DNA from: Alteromonas abrolhosensis
GTDB taxonomy: Bacteria; Pseudomonadota; Gammaproteobacteria; Enterobacterales; Alteromonadaceae
Length of the DNA stretch: 64,000 bases
NCBI RefSeq assembly: GCF_001953635.1
Contig: NZ_MEJH01000016.1
Span: 1-64,000 of the forward strand
Reading direction: 5' to 3'
Shown: one piece after another, positions 1 through 8,110 of the stretch
Layout of the letters: the number at the start of each line of letters is the position of its first letter
How positions within the stretch are numbered: position 1 is the stretch's first letter
Notes under the pieces: model-generated
Told to the model about the DNA's origin: nothing
What the model saw: only the letters and a program-made list of their open reading frames with translations
Databases searched by the model: none
Program-made: the position numbers and the translations under genes

Positions 1-2
1 AG

Positions 3-212
3 TGCTCAATGACAGATGGCTACGACTGCTATCAAAACGCCCTTGCAGAGCGGATAAACGGTATTCTTAAAAATGAATACTTACTCCATAAGCCAAGAGA
101 TTTAGAAGAAGCGAGAAAGATGGTTGCAGAGTCAGTAGCTATCTATAATGGTAGGAGGCCACATCTGGCCCTTAAATACAAAACGCCCGATGAAATACAT
201 CGGGCGTTTTAA
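3..212 (+). CDS. IS3-family transposase OrfB, C-terminal part (partial)
   Basis: The reading frame enters from outside the window and ends at TAA 210-212. The visible 69 residues are the end of the rve-type integrase core of IS3-family transposases. Recognisable blocks are CYQNALAERINGILKNEY, which carries the last catalytic Glu of the DDE triad in the family pattern, and YNGRRPHLALKYKTPDE. The protein cuts and joins the element ends during transposition, usually as an OrfAB frameshift product. Integrity of the upstream part cannot be judged. The last codons lie inside a strong hairpin (181-209). Confidence 0.9.
   Translation, partial: CSMTDGYDCYQNALAERINGILKNEYLLHKPRDLEEARKMVAESVAIYNGRRPHLALKYKTPDEIHRAF
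181..209 (+). terminator. Hairpin across the transposase 3' end
   Basis: A perfect 12-bp stem (181-192 with 198-209) and a 5-nt loop, ending in TTTT, lie across the last codons just before the stop codon. It looks like an intrinsic terminator built into the coding sequence, although the T-tract is short. It may insulate the element or the host genes next to it. Confidence 0.55.
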
Positions 213-313
213 CCGAAATAAGTGTCAACCTATTTCAGGACTAGTCACTGAGATAATATGGCACCTGAAGAAATGCGATGCTAAGTCGCGAAAAAGGGCG
301 ATGCTAGTGATGA

Positions 314-472
314 TTAAGTTGGCGATGTAGGTGTATATTTCTTAAGTGCGCTTAGCAGTTGGCGATATTCCATACGCAAGGCTTCTGCATTTTGCTTTGT
401 GGGCGCGAAGTTAGACAAGCGTTCCGCTACGCGATGCAATTTCTCTTGCAACAACCGTAATTCATCATCCAT
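314..472 (-). CDS. Small hypothetical protein (52 aa)
   Basis: A 52-codon frame starts at ATG 472 and ends with TAA 314-316. A Shine-Dalgarno-like AAAGGG lies about ten bases upstream of the start, which supports translation. The product begins MDDELRLLQEKLHRVAERL and continues with a mixed-charge helical region, then ends in a short Thr/Pro/Ser tail. It has no signal peptide or membrane segment, and leucines recur with near-heptad spacing, so a small coiled-coil or helical bundle is likely. I do not recognise a family. The gene reads toward the insertion sequence, whose end is about 67 bp away, and it may be transcribed separately. It is too short for common ORF cut-offs. Confidence 0.6.
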   Translation of the reverse strand: MDDELRLLQEKLHRVAERLSNFAPTKQNAEALRMEYRQLLSALKKYTPTSPT

Positions 473-681
473 GATTATGCCCTTTATTTTTAAGCCTGTG
501 TATTCGGCTTGATAAACGTTTAGGTAACGTGCGACGAGACAGGTTTAAAACGCCCGTTGTGCCCCTACATTTGTATGCAATAAGTGCGCGTACGCTGCAC
601 TCCTGATTATTTAGTATACAGCCAATGGCGCTTACCACAAGCCCTTTGGCTATTCGGTTTTTCTTTGAGTGATAAATAGAA

Positions 682-1536
682 ATGCAAGCCTCTGAACTTC
701 AAAATAAATTTGAACGCATACGAGCCAATAAATGGTTCGAAGCCTTTGTAATAAGCGTTATTGTTATTTCAGCGCTACTCGTAGGTGCCAAGACCTATGA
801 ACTGCCAGCTGGTATGTCGTCAGTAACACTATTTTTAGATTGGTTTATCAGTGCCTTCTTTCTAACAGAAATCACCATTCGTTTTTTAGCTGAAAAACGT
901 AAGCGTTACTTTTTCAAAAGCTTCTGGAACTGGTTTGACACACTGATTGTGGTCATCAGCCTCATTCCTGCAGACGACACTGAGCTGGCACTTATCGCTC
1001 GTTTGGTGCGAGTATTCCGCGTCCTGCGTATGATCTCGATCATCCCCGAGCTTAGGATCCTGTTAGTGTCTTTGGTTAAAGCATTGCCTCAATTAGCTTA
1101 CGTAATGCTGTTAATGTTTATCATCTTCTACATATATGCCGCAGTAGGCAGTACCTTATTTGAAACCATCAACCCTGTACTGTGGGGCGATATCACTATC
1201 TCAATGCTAACGCTCTTTAGAATTATGACATTCGAAGATTGGACTGACGTAATGTACGAGACCCAGGAGATTTATTCGCTAAGCTGGATTTTCTACCTTA
1301 CCTTTATTTTCTTCACCGCCTTCGCGTTTTTAAACATGGTGATTGGTATCGTAGTGAACGTGATGGAAAGAGAAAACGAAAAAGCACGAGCAGAAAAAGA
1401 AGCCGCTTTACTTGAAGAGCAAATTGCCCAAGGGAACATAGAGCCAACCCTTCAAGATGTGATGCAAGAATTGCGAGAGCTGAAGGCACAGCTTGCCGCT
1501 AATAATCAGAATAGCACGGTAAACAAAAACAGCTAA
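682..1536 (+). CDS. Voltage-gated cation channel, BacNav/Cav-like (ion transporter)
   Basis: A 284-residue, six-helix ion transport protein of the inner membrane with the layout of bacterial homotetrameric voltage-gated channels. S1-S3 lie at about 19-100. The S4 voltage sensor has arginines every third residue (R107, R110, R113, R116). S5 lies at about 137-158, the pore region at about 170-192 and S6 at about 200-228. The pore filter reads TFEDWTD (183-189), while the usual bacterial sodium-channel pattern is TLESW. A charged C-terminal helix (229-274) matches the assembly coiled coil of the family. The start at ATG 682 keeps a short N-terminal helix before S1. It stands alone and is followed by a shared terminator. 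Ion preference is uncertain: the extra acidic residues argue for some calcium permeation. Confidence 0.85.
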   Translation: MQASELQNKFERIRANKWFEAFVISVIVISALLVGAKTYELPAGMSSVTLFLDWFISAFFLTEITIRFLAEKRKRYFFKSFWNWFDTLIVVISLIPADDTELALIARLVRVFRVLRMISIIPELRILLVSLVKALPQLAYVMLLMFIIFYIYAAVGSTLFETINPVLWGDITISMLTLFRIMTFEDWTDVMYETQEIYSLSWIFYLTFIFFTAFAFLNMVIGIVVNVMERENEKARAEKEAALLEEQIAQGNIEPTLQDVMQELRELKAQLAANNQNSTVNKNS

Positions 1537-1563
1537 ATACGTTCTATCCGAATAGCGCAATTG

Positions 1564-1591
1564 AAAAAGGCCACAGTGATGTGGCCTTTTT
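1564..1591. terminator. Bidirectional intrinsic terminator
   Basis: A 12-bp perfect stem (1564-1575 with 1580-1591) with loop GTGA and A/T runs on both sides. It sits between the convergent channel gene and the PrsT-type gene and can serve both strands. Confidence 0.85.
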
Positions 1592-1650
1592 AGTTTCTCA
1601 AAAATGGTGATGCCTAGATTTAAGCTAAAGCAAGATACGCCCGGGCGAGC

Positions 1651-4425
1651 CTAAAGCCCGTATTGCTGCTTAAGTGATTCCGCTCTTTGCTTGGCTGCCT
1701 CTGACTTAAATTCTCGGCTTGCCAGCTTGCGCGAGGCGAGCGCCTTTTTATCGAGTTCAAGTAATACACTCACATAATTTAAATATACATCGTCATTGGC
1801 AATAGGACGTGCAGCGACTTCCTCGTACAGTTTAAGCGCTGCGGCTTTATCACCTTTAGCAATGTAAATTTGCGCTAGCGTGTCCGCAGCATCTGCATTC
1901 TCTCGCTGCAGTGATACCGCTTTTTTAGCGAGCTCTTCTGCTCGGGTAAGTTTTTTATCTTCCAGCGCCAAAAACGCCAGGTTATTTAATACGACAAAAT
2001 TATCTGGCGTTTTAGCTAGCACCTGTTCATAAGTTTTAATGGCTGCTGCTCGGTCTTTGCCAATTTGACGCTCGGCTAACAGCATTGCACTTGGGATGTC
2101 GTTGCTGTGCATCTGAACGTGTTTTTCAAGGAACGTATAGGCCTGAGCTTTTTTATCCGACATCTCTAACGCTGCCATTAATAACAAAGCATTGTCAGAG
2201 TTTGGTGTGGCGTCATAAGCAGCTTTTGCATGCTCTACCGCTTGCTCTGGCGCGTTATCAATAAGATACAAACGTGCAATCACACCTCTTACAAACGGCA
2301 GCGCTCTTACCTCTTCAGCGGTACTATTTATTATGTCCCACGCAGGTTTAGCCTGACCCAGACGGCTGTGGAAGTATGCTTTCAATAAAGTTAGCTGTGC
2401 GTCAGGACGTTTAGCTAATACCTTATTTATTAATGTTAGCCCCTGTTCAAATTGCTTTTGCGAATCAACAATTAACAATTTTCCCAATACCGCGTTTTTA
2501 TCTTGAGGGTAAAACGATAGCCAGCGATCAAAGAACGCTGTCGCATCTTTCAAATTGTTAGTTGCGATGAGCGCTTGGCCTTTTAGATTCCAAAACGCTT
2601 GCGGTGACGCTTCATTCCCTTCTACATCAGCTAAAAGCGAAACCGTTTTATCAAGCTGGTTGTTAAGCGAATACATTCTTGCAAGTAAAAGTCTTAAATT
2701 CAGGTCGCCTTTTTTAGCGTTAAACTGTTGTTGGGTATGTTTAATTACTTGCTCTGCGTTACCTTTTTCAGTGGCTAACGCAAACCACAGCGCCAACGCA
2801 GGCACGTCGGCAGGGTTCTTATCAATGAACGCGCGAAGAGAGGAAATCGCGTCATCTTTTTTGCCTTCTGCTACCAGTAGTTTTGCGCGAGAGTAAACTA
2901 CCTCATTTTCAGCACCTTTCAGTTTGCTTGCCTTATCGAGGTATTGGGCGGCTTCTTGATAAGCTCCTTCTGCGGTAGCGATATTGCCTAAGTAGATAAG
3001 TGGCGCGGCGGTGTCAGGCGATTGTCCGTGCCACTCTTTGGCAGCACTTTTTGCTTTTTCCAACTGGTTGGTAGCAATGTAAGCTCGTAGTAACGTGGCT
3101 TGTGACGTCACTGATTCTGGCGACTTTTCAACGGCCTGTTCAAGATTCACAAGGCCATCGACATCGTTTAACGACAATTGCAGCACACCCAAACGAGAGA
3201 GATCCTCTGCCGTGGTACTCACCGCTTCAGATTTTTCCACCATTTGCTTAGCGCCAACCACATTGCCGTCTTTTAACAGCTGGTAACTAGCTTTTGAGAA
3301 TAACGCAGCATCAACACCTTCTTCACCTTTCACTCTGGCTAACACTTTTAGCGCTTCATCGTTCTCACCTAACTGCAACATACTGTCTGCCAGCATGCGA
3401 AGGCCAGGATGGTTGTCTGGAAGGCTAGACGCAACCATTGTGAGGTGACGTTGCGCAGCTTCAAAATCTTGTATTTGGTAGGCGCTAAAGCCCGCAACCA
3501 AACGCACCACTTGGTCACTTCTGCCGTTTTGAACGGCTATCTCAAGGTGTTTTAAGGCTTTTGCGTAATTTTCGTTGGCCGACTCAATAATTCCTTTAAA
3601 GGTATTAAGTAGCGGATGATTTTCATTAAGAGCTAACAAGTCATCAACGATAGGCTCTGCTTTATCGAGTTCTCTTGTCTCTATCAGCAATGCAGCATAA
3701 GCAAACTTACTTGTTACGTCGCCAGGGAATTGATTAACATACACACCATACACTTCTGCGGCTTTTTCTGATTCGCCTTTTTGAAGATAAATTTTTGCCA
3801 GCTGCTGCAATACATCTTTATTCGTAGGTGCTTGTTCACGCAGCTTCTGCGTAGCAGCCAGCGCTCCTTCCACATCGTTATCTAGAACATAGGTGTAGCT
3901 GTCTATTAAGCCTTTATAAATAGAACGGGTATCTAATGTCGATAAATCTTCCAGTAACGCGCGGGCCTCTTCGTTTTTGCCCAACTGCATTAATGCCTGA
4001 AGCTTGTAAAAGCCCACCTCAGCTGATTCAACGGCTGTCATACCTTCTGCGCGATAATCTACTTCAGCTAAGGCGTTTTCTGCCCCTGACTGCTGGTAGG
4101 CTAACGACAATAGAGGAATGACCTGACTTACGGGATGCCCTAGCTCCATTGCCTTGTTGAGTTCTTTTTCGGCAGCAGAAAAATTACTTTGCTGTAGATA
4201 CAGCTTACCTAGTTCAAAGCGTGGCGATGCGGCATCGGGCGCTTTTTGAATGGCATTTTTATATTCTACGATAGCGGCGTCAATTTGCTGAGAAGAGGCG
4301 TAGTTCCTTGCATCTGCCAAGTGGCTTTCCATTGATTTTTCGCTACAACCAGACAAAAGCGCGCTGGTTAGCATCACCGCCAACGTCGTGCGTTTAAGTA
4401 ATGTATTGGGATTATTTTTTATCAT
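1651..4425 (-). CDS. prsT: TPR-repeat lipoprotein, PrsT family (PEP-CTERM-associated type)
   Basis: A 924-residue protein with a lipoprotein signal peptide: positive N-terminus, hydrophobic stretch 13-24 and lipobox LLSGC with Cys27. Almost the whole mature part is TPR-like helical repeats (A-x-x-x-Y/L-x-x-A patterns), for example at about 35-110, 205-290 and 790-860. Length and composition fit the PrsT family of large TPR lipoproteins, which in many bacteria are encoded with exosortase/PEP-CTERM and exopolysaccharide genes. None of those partners is in this window, so the pathway is inferred from the family only. It likely acts as a scaffold at the inner face of the outer membrane or on the periplasmic side. 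The start at ATG 4425 follows an AAGGA site about eight bases away. A generic TPR lipoprotein is the alternative. Confidence 0.75.
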   Translation of the reverse strand: MIKNNPNTLLKRTTLAVMLTSALLSGCSEKSMESHLADARNYASSQQIDAAIVEYKNAIQKAPDAASPRFELGKLYLQQSNFSAAEKELNKAMELGHPVSQVIPLLSLAYQQSGAENALAEVDYRAEGMTAVESAEVGFYKLQALMQLGKNEEARALLEDLSTLDTRSIYKGLIDSYTYVLDNDVEGALAATQKLREQAPTNKDVLQQLAKIYLQKGESEKAAEVYGVYVNQFPGDVTSKFAYAALLIETRELDKAEPIVDDLLALNENHPLLNTFKGIIESANENYAKALKHLEIAVQNGRSDQVVRLVAGFSAYQIQDFEAAQRHLTMVASSLPDNHPGLRMLADSMLQLGENDEALKVLARVKGEEGVDAALFSKASYQLLKDGNVVGAKQMVEKSEAVSTTAEDLSRLGVLQLSLNDVDGLVNLEQAVEKSPESVTSQATLLRAYIATNQLEKAKSAAKEWHGQSPDTAAPLIYLGNIATAEGAYQEAAQYLDKASKLKGAENEVVYSRAKLLVAEGKKDDAISSLRAFIDKNPADVPALALWFALATEKGNAEQVIKHTQQQFNAKKGDLNLRLLLARMYSLNNQLDKTVSLLADVEGNEASPQAFWNLKGQALIATNNLKDATAFFDRWLSFYPQDKNAVLGKLLIVDSQKQFEQGLTLINKVLAKRPDAQLTLLKAYFHSRLGQAKPAWDIINSTAEEVRALPFVRGVIARLYLIDNAPEQAVEHAKAAYDATPNSDNALLLMAALEMSDKKAQAYTFLEKHVQMHSNDIPSAMLLAERQIGKDRAAAIKTYEQVLAKTPDNFVVLNNLAFLALEDKKLTRAEELAKKAVSLQRENADAADTLAQIYIAKGDKAAALKLYEEVAARPIANDDVYLNYVSVLLELDKKALASRKLASREFKSEAAKQRAESLKQQYGL

Positions 4426-4729
4426 TGTAATTCCTTGCCCTGCCTCAACTTTTTATTGTCACATCGCTACATATAGAAAATAACACGTGCGCGCTGTCTA
4501 TTATTTCATCGAAATTGTGCAATTTCGTGGCAACCTGTCCATTATTCGAATATAATATGGGTTTTTGCAACACTGCTGGCAAGCATATCGCGAAATACGC
4601 TAGAAATAAGCCAATTAAACTCGCCTCATGTGCTAGTTAACCGCTGTATAGCGTCTTGCGTTAGTAAACCGTTACGGAACGGTTTAGTCGTATGCCGCAC
4701 CCTCCTTACTTAATGCACCAGGACCCTTA
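4426..4729. promoter_or_regulatory. Divergent control region prsT / deaD
   Basis: This 304-bp gap holds a perfect TATAAT at 4551-4556 with a GTGGCA -35-like site at 4527-4532 (18-bp spacer), reading toward deaD. It would give an mRNA leader of roughly 165 bases, as is common for cold-inducible RNA helicase genes. A 16-bp inverted repeat (arms 4511-4517 and 4520-4526) lies directly upstream of the -35 site and could be an operator. The regulator is unknown. Confidence 0.45.
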
Positions 4730-6523
4730 ATGACCACAACTGTCGACATGACATTTAAAGACCTCAATTTACCAGAACCTATCTTACAAGCCCTTGAAAA
4801 AGTTGGCTACGAGAAACCGTCTCCTATTCAAGCAGAGAGTATTCCTCTTTTACTTGAAGGGCACGATTTACTCGGTCAGGCACAGACAGGGACAGGAAAG
4901 ACCGCTGCGTTTGCCCTGCCTATGTTGGCAAATATCGATCCTGAGCAACGTAAGCCGCAATTACTGGTATTGGCCCCAACCCGTGAACTAGCTATTCAGG
5001 TTGCAGAGGCGTTTCAGGTTTATGCGAGCTTTAGTCAAAAAATTAAAGTACTTCCAGTATACGGCGGTCAGTCGTACGACAACCAAATTCGCCAGCTTAA
5101 ACGCGGCGTTCAAGTGGTTGTGGGTACACCAGGCCGTATCATCGACCACATTAAGCGCAAGACACTAGACTTAAGCGAGCTTAAGTTCCTAGTTCTAGAC
5201 GAAGCTGATGAAATGCTTCGCATGGGCTTTATTGATGATGTTGAGCTTATTCTTAGCCACGCACCAGAAGAACGCCAAACGGCCTTATTCTCAGCAACTA
5301 TGCCTGGCCCAATTAAGAAGATCACTCAGCGTTACTTGAAAGACCCTAAGCACGTTAAAATTGCGTCTAAGGTAAGTACGGCTAGCACCATTCGCCAGCG
5401 TTACTGCCAAATTGCACCGCACCACAAGCTTGAAGCGCTAACGCGTATCATGGAAGTGGAAGTGTTTGACGGCATGATTATTTTCGTACGCACAAAAACG
5501 GCAACGGTTGAACTCGCTGATAAGCTATCTGCTCGTGGTTACGATGTAGAGCCGCTGAACGGTGATATTCCTCAGGCTGCCCGTGAACGTACTGTTGAAA
5601 AACTTAAACAGGGTAAGATCGACATTCTTGTTGCTACCGACGTAGTAGCGCGTGGTCTTGACGTTGAGCGTGTAAGCCACGTTATTAACTACGATATTCC
5701 TTACGACAGCGAATCTTACGTACACCGTATCGGCCGTACGGGTCGTGCTGGTCGTCAAGGTGATGCGATCCTATTTATCTCTCACCGTGAAAAGCGCTTG
5801 TTATTCTCTATCGAGAAGACCACCAAGCAGCCTATTGAAGCAATGCCAATTCCTTCAATCAGCGAAATTAACGAAACCCGTTTAAGCCGCTTCAAACAAT
5901 CGGTTGCCGAAGCAACCCAAGACGATAGCATTGAATCATTAATGCCTATTGTTGAGATGATTAAAGAAGAAAACGAAGCGTCTCCTGAAGTATTGATGGC
6001 AGCACTGCTTAAAATTGCGCAAGGCGACGAACCGTTAATTCTTAAAGAATCAGATCGTCCAGATATTAATAGCAAGCCTCAGCGCGATAGCCGTGACAGA
6101 AATGCTCGTGACGGTCGTGACGGTCGCGAAAGAAAGCCAAAAGTTCCTCGCGGCAACCGCAAGCCTGAGGAAGGTATGCAGCGCTTCCGCATTGAAGTAG
6201 GCCACGTACACGGTGCTAAGCCAGGTAATATCGTAGGCGCTATTGCTAATGAAGCTAACATTAATTCTAAGCACATTGGCGCTATCGAAATTTATGATAA
6301 CTTCAGTACAGTTGACCTTCCTGAAGGCATGCCAAAAGAAACTCGAGACACCCTACAAGGTACTCGTGTTGCGGGTCAGCGCCTGAACATTCGCGAATGG
6401 TCAGACACGCCACCAGCTAAAGGTCGTGGCGATCGTGGTAACCGTGGTGACAGAGCGCCTCGCGGCAATCGTGAAGACCGCCCTAATCGCGGAGATCGCG
6501 AAAACCGTAAGCGTAAGAACTAA
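4730..6523 (+). CDS. deaD: DEAD-box ATP-dependent RNA helicase DeaD/CsdA
   Basis: A 597-residue RNA helicase that remodels structured RNA in ribosome assembly and mRNA decay, especially in the cold. The Q motif is at about 8-38, Walker A AQTGTGKT at 51-58, the DEAD box at 157-160, the SAT motif in LFSATMPG, and motifs V and VI in VATDVVARGLDVERV and HRIGRTGRAG. After the two RecA lobes comes the DeaD-specific region. It includes a DbpA-type RNA-binding domain (about 480-560, starting near RFRIEVGHVHGA), flanked by two Arg/Gly/Asp-rich tails (about 450-480 and 565-597). This C-terminal layout separates DeaD from the shorter RhlB, RhlE and SrmB. It is monocistronic, with a long leader and its own terminator. 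Confidence 0.95.
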   Translation: MTTTVDMTFKDLNLPEPILQALEKVGYEKPSPIQAESIPLLLEGHDLLGQAQTGTGKTAAFALPMLANIDPEQRKPQLLVLAPTRELAIQVAEAFQVYASFSQKIKVLPVYGGQSYDNQIRQLKRGVQVVVGTPGRIIDHIKRKTLDLSELKFLVLDEADEMLRMGFIDDVELILSHAPEERQTALFSATMPGPIKKITQRYLKDPKHVKIASKVSTASTIRQRYCQIAPHHKLEALTRIMEVEVFDGMIIFVRTKTATVELADKLSARGYDVEPLNGDIPQAARERTVEKLKQGKIDILVATDVVARGLDVERVSHVINYDIPYDSESYVHRIGRTGRAGRQGDAILFISHREKRLLFSIEKTTKQPIEAMPIPSISEINETRLSRFKQSVAEATQDDSIESLMPIVEMIKEENEASPEVLMAALLKIAQGDEPLILKESDRPDINSKPQRDSRDRNARDGRDGRERKPKVPRGNRKPEEGMQRFRIEVGHVHGAKPGNIVGAIANEANINSKHIGAIEIYDNFSTVDLPEGMPKETRDTLQGTRVAGQRLNIREWSDTPPAKGRGDRGNRGDRAPRGNREDRPNRGDRENRKRKN

Positions 6524-6536
6524 ATAGCAATACATT

Positions 6537-6575
6537 CAGCCTTTATATAACTAATAGCAATATAAAGGCTGTTTT
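6537..6575 (+). terminator. Intrinsic terminator of deaD
   Basis: A 12-bp perfect stem (6537-6548 with 6560-6571), an 11-nt loop and TTTT, 13 bases after the deaD stop codon. Confidence 0.75.
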
Positions 6576-6653
6576 CGTTGTTTTCTAATTAAAAAGAATT
6601 GGCGCAAAATAGTGTCAGTTCTTTTTTTTGTATTTGAAGCTAAGAAAACCTTT

Positions 6654-8039
6654 ATGGATTACTTTCCGTTATTCCTAGATGCCAGAAAACTTAATGTCCT
6701 TATTGTTGGGGCCGGTGAGGTAGCAGCCCGTAAGCTAGAGCTTATTATGAAGACGCCTGCGACCATTACCGTAATCGCGCCTTGGGTTTGCGATACGGTC
6801 AAGCAGCTAGCATTAAACGAAAAAGTAACGCTGATTGAACGCGAGTTCGAAAATAGCGACCTTACTCATAAAGACATGGTTTTCATCGCCACCGATAAAG
6901 GCGATGTTAATCAGCATATTCACGACCTGGCTCGCGCTAACAAAGTGTTGGTAAACGTGGTAGATAATACGCCGCTTTGCCAATTTATTACCCCCTCTAT
7001 TGTCGACCGCTCGCCCATTATTATTGCCATGAGTAGTGGCGGTGTAGCGCCTGTGCTACTTCGTTATTTGCGTCAGAAATTAGAAACGGTACTGCCTGCC
7101 AATTTAAGCCGGCTTGGTGCGTTTTCTGAAAAATTCCGCGAAAAGGTAAAGCAAACACTTAACGGTGTAACCGCCAGACGCTATTTCTGGGAAGACATGC
7201 TGGATGGCGATATTGCTGAAATGGTGGAAAAAGGCCAGGACAAAAAGGCCGATGATGCGTTTGAATTGGCATTAAACGCCGCCGCTAAAGACAAAAAAGT
7301 GCAAGGCCAAGTTTATCTGGTAGGGGCAGGTCCAGGTGACCCTGATCTTCTGACATTTCGCGCATTGCGTTTAATGCAAAAAGCCGATGTAGTGGTATAC
7401 GACCGCTTGGTATCGCCACAAATTCTGGAACTGGTGCGCCGCGACGCAGAAAAAATCTACGTGGGTAAGGCTAAAAGCAATCACACACTTCCTCAGGACG
7501 ACATTAACCAACTAATGGTTGATGAAGCCAAAAAAGGCAATCGCGTGGTGCGTTTAAAAGGCGGTGACCCGTTCATTTTCGGGCGCGGCGGAGAAGAAAT
7601 TCAAACCCTTATTCAGCATGGAATTGAGTTTCAGGTAGTTCCTGGGATCACCGCAGCAAGTGGAGCGTCTAGCTACGCGGGCATTCCGCTTACCCATAGG
7701 GATCATGCCCAATCCGTAGTGTTCGCCACCGGACATTTAAAAAACGGTACTATAGACCTTAACTGGCCTGCCCTTGCGCAAAAAAATCAAACTGCAGTTT
7801 TTTACATGGGGTTAACGGGTCTACCAATTATCTGCGAGAAGATGATTGAGCACGGTTTAGACGCCACAACACCTATTGCACTAGTACAATCTGCAACAAC
7901 AGAGAAGCAGCAAGTGCTAACTGGCACACTGGAAAATATCGTCGCCAAACAAGAAAAAGCCCAACTTCAACCCCCTACACTCATTATTGTTGGAAGCGTA
8001 GTAAGTCTTCACGACGAGTTAAATTGGTTTCAAGAATAG
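6654..8039 (+). CDS. cysG: Siroheme synthase CysG (uroporphyrinogen-III methyltransferase / precorrin-2 dehydrogenase / ferrochelatase)
   Basis: A 461-residue trifunctional enzyme that turns uroporphyrinogen III into siroheme, the cofactor of sulfite and nitrite reductases. The N-terminal half has the NAD-binding motif VGAGEVAARK (about 18-27) and does the oxidation and iron insertion. The C-terminal half, from about residue 217, is the SAM-dependent methyltransferase with VGAGPGDPDLLT, LKGGDPFIFGRGGEE and VVPGITAASG. The frame is open from a GTG at 6612, but ATG 6654 gives MDYFPLFLDARKL, matching the start and length (457 aa) of the E. coli protein. No sulfur-assimilation gene is adjacent. 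Confidence 0.95.
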   Translation: MDYFPLFLDARKLNVLIVGAGEVAARKLELIMKTPATITVIAPWVCDTVKQLALNEKVTLIEREFENSDLTHKDMVFIATDKGDVNQHIHDLARANKVLVNVVDNTPLCQFITPSIVDRSPIIIAMSSGGVAPVLLRYLRQKLETVLPANLSRLGAFSEKFREKVKQTLNGVTARRYFWEDMLDGDIAEMVEKGQDKKADDAFELALNAAAKDKKVQGQVYLVGAGPGDPDLLTFRALRLMQKADVVVYDRLVSPQILELVRRDAEKIYVGKAKSNHTLPQDDINQLMVDEAKKGNRVVRLKGGDPFIFGRGGEEIQTLIQHGIEFQVVPGITAASGASSYAGIPLTHRDHAQSVVFATGHLKNGTIDLNWPALAQKNQTAVFYMGLTGLPIICEKMIEHGLDATTPIALVQSATTEKQQVLTGTLENIVAKQEKAQLQPPTLIIVGSVVSLHDELNWFQE

Positions 8040-8076
8040 GTAACGAGTGTCGCCTTGTTTTTTAGGCGTATACGCG

Positions 8077-8110
8077 CATACTCTATAAGATGATGAACTT
8101 ATAGAGTATG
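8077..8110. repeat. Inverted repeat at the start of the transglutaminase-like gene
   Basis: Perfect 13-bp arms (8077-8089 and 8098-8110) flank an 8-nt spacer. The right arm contains the annotated ATG (8108-8110). There is no T-tract, so it is not a clear terminator. It could be a dyad operator, or an RNA hairpin that hides the start codon. Confidence 0.6.

Larger units (their letters stand above)
1..247 (+). mobile_element. Right end of an IS3-family insertion sequence
   Basis: The window opens inside the transposase gene of an IS3-family element. The probable right terminal inverted repeat occupies about 222-247; it begins GTGTCAACC and ends ACTAGTCA, with the terminal CA typical of IS3-family tips. 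The left part of the element lies outside the window, so the element may be complete. No second copy of this end was seen in the window. The exact boundary is inferred from the family pattern, because the left repeat and the target duplication cannot be compared. Confidence 0.75.

Noticed and set aside
148-330. 60-codon plus-strand frame across the IS end
   Set aside because: It runs out of frame with the transposase through the terminal repeat; no start signal.
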